Positions 61,715 to 64,000 of a DNA stretch of 64,000 bases are shown here, one piece after another. Position numbers and translations under genes: made by a program. The stretch is from the NCBI GenBank assembly GCA_963816535.1, contig CAWFKW010000006.1, positions 620,001-684,000 on the forward strand, written 5' to 3'. Numbering within the stretch: position 1 is the stretch's first letter; each line of letters opens with the position of its first letter. The DNA comes from CAWFKW01 sp963816535 (GTDB taxonomy: Bacteria > Bacteroidota > Ignavibacteria > Tepidaquicellales > OLB5). Under the pieces are notes generated by a model that had not been told where the DNA came from, did not search any database, and saw only the letters and a program-made list of their open reading frames with translations.

Positions 61715-63769
61715 TTATATGACTCCTATCAAAGTTAAAATTACATCGATTATCTTAATTCCGATAAACGGAACTATGATGCCTCCCAAACCGTATATCA
61801 AAATGTTTCTTGCTAATAATTTTTCTGCGCCTATGGGCTTGTAAGCCACGCCTTTTAAAGCCAGCGGAATAAGCATAGGGATGATTATTGCGTTAAAGAT
61901 GATCGCCGACAATATTGCGGATTGCGGACTTGCTAAGTGCATTATGTTCAAAGCCTGCAGAGGCGGTATGGATGTAATAAACAGCGCCGGCACGATTGCA
62001 AAATATTTTGCAACGTCGTTAGCAATTGAAAAAGTGGTGATGGCGCCCCGCGTAATTAATAACTGCTTGCCAATTTCGACTATTTCAATAAGCTTGGTAG
62101 GATCATTATCAAGGTCAACCATATTCCCGGCTTCTTTTGCAGCCTGTGTGCCTGAATTCATGGATACGCCTACATCCGCCTGCGCAAGCGCCGGGGCGTC
62201 GTTCGTGCCGTCGCCCATCATTGCAACAAGCTTGCCGAGCCTCTGTTCTTCAAGAATGTAGTTCATCTTGTCCTCAGGTTTAGCTTCGGCAATGTAATCG
62301 TCAACGCCCGCAACATTGGCTATGTATTTTGCAGTTAGCGGGTTATCCCCGGTGACCATAACCGTCTTAACTCCCATTTTACGGAGCCTTACAAATCTTT
62401 CCTGTATGCCGGTTTTGATTATATCTTCAAGCTGAATTACTCCCGCGGCTTTTCCGTTGATAGCGAGCGCTAAAGGCGTGCCGCCGTCTTCAGCGATTTT
62501 CTTCACAAGTATTTCCATATTTTCAGGAACCTTGTTATCGCTTGTTTCAATGAGTTTTTTTATAACATCAAAAGAGCCTTTTCTTACATGCATGCCGTCT
62601 TTTGTGTCAATTCCGCTCATTCTTGTCTGCGCCGTGAATTTGAAAAATGTATCGTCTTTATGTTCGTCGGCATTTACAGTCACCCCAAGCTTTCCGGCAA
62701 GCTCTATTATTGACTTTCCTTCGGGCGTTTGATCAGAGAGCGAACTGATTGCGCAATACTTTATAAACTTACTTTCTTCCATTCCGTTAACGTTGTACAG
62801 TTTTGTCGCTTTCCTGTTGCCGATCGTAATTGTGCCGGTTTTATCGAGCAGCAATGTATCAACGTCTCCCGCTGTTTCAACAGCTTTACCCGATTTGGAA
62901 ATAACATTGGCTCTAAGCGCTCTATCCATACCAGCTATACCGATAGCTGAAAGCAAGCCGCCTATTGTGGTAGGAATTAAACAGACGAAAAGTGAAACAA
63001 GCGAAGCAATTGCGATCGGCGTATTTGCATAAGCGCCGAACGGCTGAAGCGTTACTGTTACAATCAAAAACATTATTGTAAATCCCGCAAGCAATATTGT
63101 TAAAGCGATCTCGTTAGGCGATTTCTGCCTTTTAGCGCCTTCAACAAGCATGATCATCTTATCAAGGAATGATTCGCCTTTTTCAGTTGTAACTTCAACT
63201 TTGATATGGTCCGAAAGAACTTTCGTTCCGCCGGTTACGCCGGAACGGTCACCGCCCGCTTCTCTGATGACCGGGGCTGACTCGCCTGTTATTGCTGATT
63301 CATCTATAGAAGCGACACCCTCGATTATTTCCCCGTCTGTCGCGATAATTTCGTTGACGTTCACTAATATTATGTCGCCTTTTTTCAGGTCTGATGACAT
63401 AACTTTTTTATAAGAACCGTCAGCCTGTAATACATTTGCAGGAGTATCCTGTCTTGTTTTCCTAAGCGATTCAGCCTGCGCCTTGCCCCTTGCTTCAGCT
63501 ACTGCCTCTGCGAAATTCGCAAACAATACCGTAACAAAGAGAATTATTGTTATCAGTAAGTTATAACCCACGCTTCCCTGAACGGGGTCAGGTTTGAACG
63601 CAAGGATAATCGTTAGTACGGTCATTACAACAGTTCCGATTTCGACGGTAAACATGACCGGGTTCTTCATCATTAAAGCCGGATTCAGTTTAACGAATGA
63701 TTCCTTAAACGCAGTTAAAAGAATATCTTTCTGGAGTAGTTTATTTCCTGTTCTTGGATGTTTTGACAT
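61715..63769 (-). CDS. kdpB: K+-transporting P-type ATPase subunit B
   Basis: 684 residues. The phosphorylation site is 'LLLDKTGTITIGNR'; 'AITGESAPVIREAGGD' is the TGES actuator loop; 'GDGTNDAPALAQADVGVSM' is the hinge. Eight or so membrane helices follow the family layout. It hydrolyses ATP to drive K+ uptake through KdpA. A family B repeat separates it from kdpA. It is followed directly by kdpC. Confidence 0.97.
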   Translation of the reverse strand: MSKHPRTGNKLLQKDILLTAFKESFVKLNPALMMKNPVMFTVEIGTVVMTVLTIILAFKPDPVQGSVGYNLLITIILFVTVLFANFAEAVAEARGKAQAESLRKTRQDTPANVLQADGSYKKVMSSDLKKGDIILVNVNEIIATDGEIIEGVASIDESAITGESAPVIREAGGDRSGVTGGTKVLSDHIKVEVTTEKGESFLDKMIMLVEGAKRQKSPNEIALTILLAGFTIMFLIVTVTLQPFGAYANTPIAIASLVSLFVCLIPTTIGGLLSAIGIAGMDRALRANVISKSGKAVETAGDVDTLLLDKTGTITIGNRKATKLYNVNGMEESKFIKYCAISSLSDQTPEGKSIIELAGKLGVTVNADEHKDDTFFKFTAQTRMSGIDTKDGMHVRKGSFDVIKKLIETSDNKVPENMEILVKKIAEDGGTPLALAINGKAAGVIQLEDIIKTGIQERFVRLRKMGVKTVMVTGDNPLTAKYIANVAGVDDYIAEAKPEDKMNYILEEQRLGKLVAMMGDGTNDAPALAQADVGVSMNSGTQAAKEAGNMVDLDNDPTKLIEIVEIGKQLLITRGAITTFSIANDVAKYFAIVPALFITSIPPLQALNIMHLASPQSAILSAIIFNAIIIPMLIPLALKGVAYKPIGAEKLLARNILIYGLGGIIVPFIGIKIIDVILTLIGVI

Positions 63770-63866
63770 TTTTTGAACTTTCTAATTTGTTTTTCACCTG
63801 TTTTTTTTACACCCCTCTCCTTTTAGGAGAGGGGTCGCGCCTTTGGCGCGGGGGTGAGGCTAAAAT
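63770..63866. repeat. Family B palindrome inside the kdp operon
   Basis: CCCCTCTCC-TTTTA-GGAGAGGGG, then GCGCC/GGCGC and 'GGGGTGAGG' (63811-63860), fills most of the 97-base gap between kdpA and kdpB. It is the best-preserved copy of the family. Confidence 0.8.
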
Positions 63867-64000
63867 TTATTTTATCATTGTTAAATGTTCGGCAATCGGC
63901 CCAAGCGCCAATCCCGGGAAGAACAGCAATGCGCCAAGGATAACGACAACCGAAAACAGAACAACGCCGAATATCAGCGTATCGGTTCTCATAGAACCTG
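63867..64000 (-). CDS. kdpA: K+-transporting ATPase subunit A, C-terminal end only
   Basis: 44 codons are visible: 'GSMRTDTLIFGVVLFSVVVI' then 'LGALLFFPGLALGPIAEHL' and 'TMIK'. The last membrane helix and the 'FFP-x-LALGPI-x-EHL' ending are the KdpA C-terminus. The rest of the gene is beyond the window. KdpA forms the K+ channel-like pore of the Kdp pump. Confidence 0.93.
   Translation of the reverse strand, partial: GSMRTDTLIFGVVLFSVVVILGALLFFPGLALGPIAEHLTMIK

Overview
The window looks like a chromosome segment of an anaerobic or facultative member of the Bacteroidota/Ignavibacteriota (FCB) group. Two secreted proteins end in type IX secretion (Por) sorting domains of the 'YPNPFNP' kind, the genes are AT-biased with little Shine-Dalgarno usage and many apparent TTG starts, and three different 2-oxoacid:ferredoxin oxidoreductases lie within 35 kb. 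All calls come from reading the sequence; no database search was run.

Layout. 1-1.9 kb: end of a c-type cytochrome gene, an FkbM-type methyltransferase and tRNA-Glu. 2.3-7.4 kb (minus strand): ferredoxin, alpha, TPP-beta and gamma subunits of a VOR-type 2-oxoacid:ferredoxin oxidoreductase, then an ADP-forming acyl-CoA synthetase that could convert the acyl-CoA into acid plus ATP. 7.9-12 kb: DUF1761 protein, tRNA-Gln, a T9SS-sorted secreted protein and an M61 peptidase. 12.2-16.8 kb: a dihydroorotate-dehydrogenase-like gene behind a frameshifted nifJ (pyruvate:ferredoxin oxidoreductase). 17-22.8 kb: thioredoxin/NHL protein, a YCF48-like protein, Sua5-type threonylcarbamoyl-AMP synthase and an NlpC/P60 peptidase. 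23-28.4 kb: acpP-fabF-rnc and gcvP. 28.7-31.4 kb: DUF6249 protein, DUF4097 lipoprotein, ECF sigma factor and probable anti-sigma. 31.7-36.2 kb: korB-korA next to rplI-ssb-rpsF (with no rpsR in its usual place). 36.7-42.4 kb: uvrA, a nitrilase-like amidohydrolase, a family 2 glycosyltransferase and an enoyl-CoA hydratase-like protein. 42.4-49.3 kb: a repeat-rich accessory stretch with a broken DUF559 gene, a membrane P-loop ATPase with TPR repeats, asnA, a GNAT acetyltransferase and a REP-associated transposase (RAYT) in a cluster of its presumed REP palindromes. 49.3-56.3 kb: T9SS-sorted BNR protein, DinG-like helicase, DoxX, a duplicated-domain lipoprotein and an ABC transmembrane domain without its ATPase. 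56.7-64 kb (minus): a potassium-uptake operon running kdpA (end only), kdpB, kdpC, a coupled small ORF, an outer-membrane beta-barrel, a short KdpD without kinase domain, and a separate histidine kinase.

How it fits together. The VOR, POR and KOR enzymes pass electrons between 2-oxoacids and ferredoxin, consistent with amino-acid or sugar fermentation or a ferredoxin-driven TCA segment. The VOR and POR operons are each preceded by almost the same FNR/CRP-like palindrome, so they may be co-regulated by an anaerobic or redox regulator. The kdp cluster pairs an ATP-driven K+ pump with a putative porin and a split sensor.

The most unusual layer is between the genes: at least six families of short palindromic repeats fill most intergenic gaps. 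One family is clustered around, and even inserted in frame within, a RAYT gene; others duplicate part of tRNA-Glu, sit inside the kdp operon and form a degenerate tandem array.
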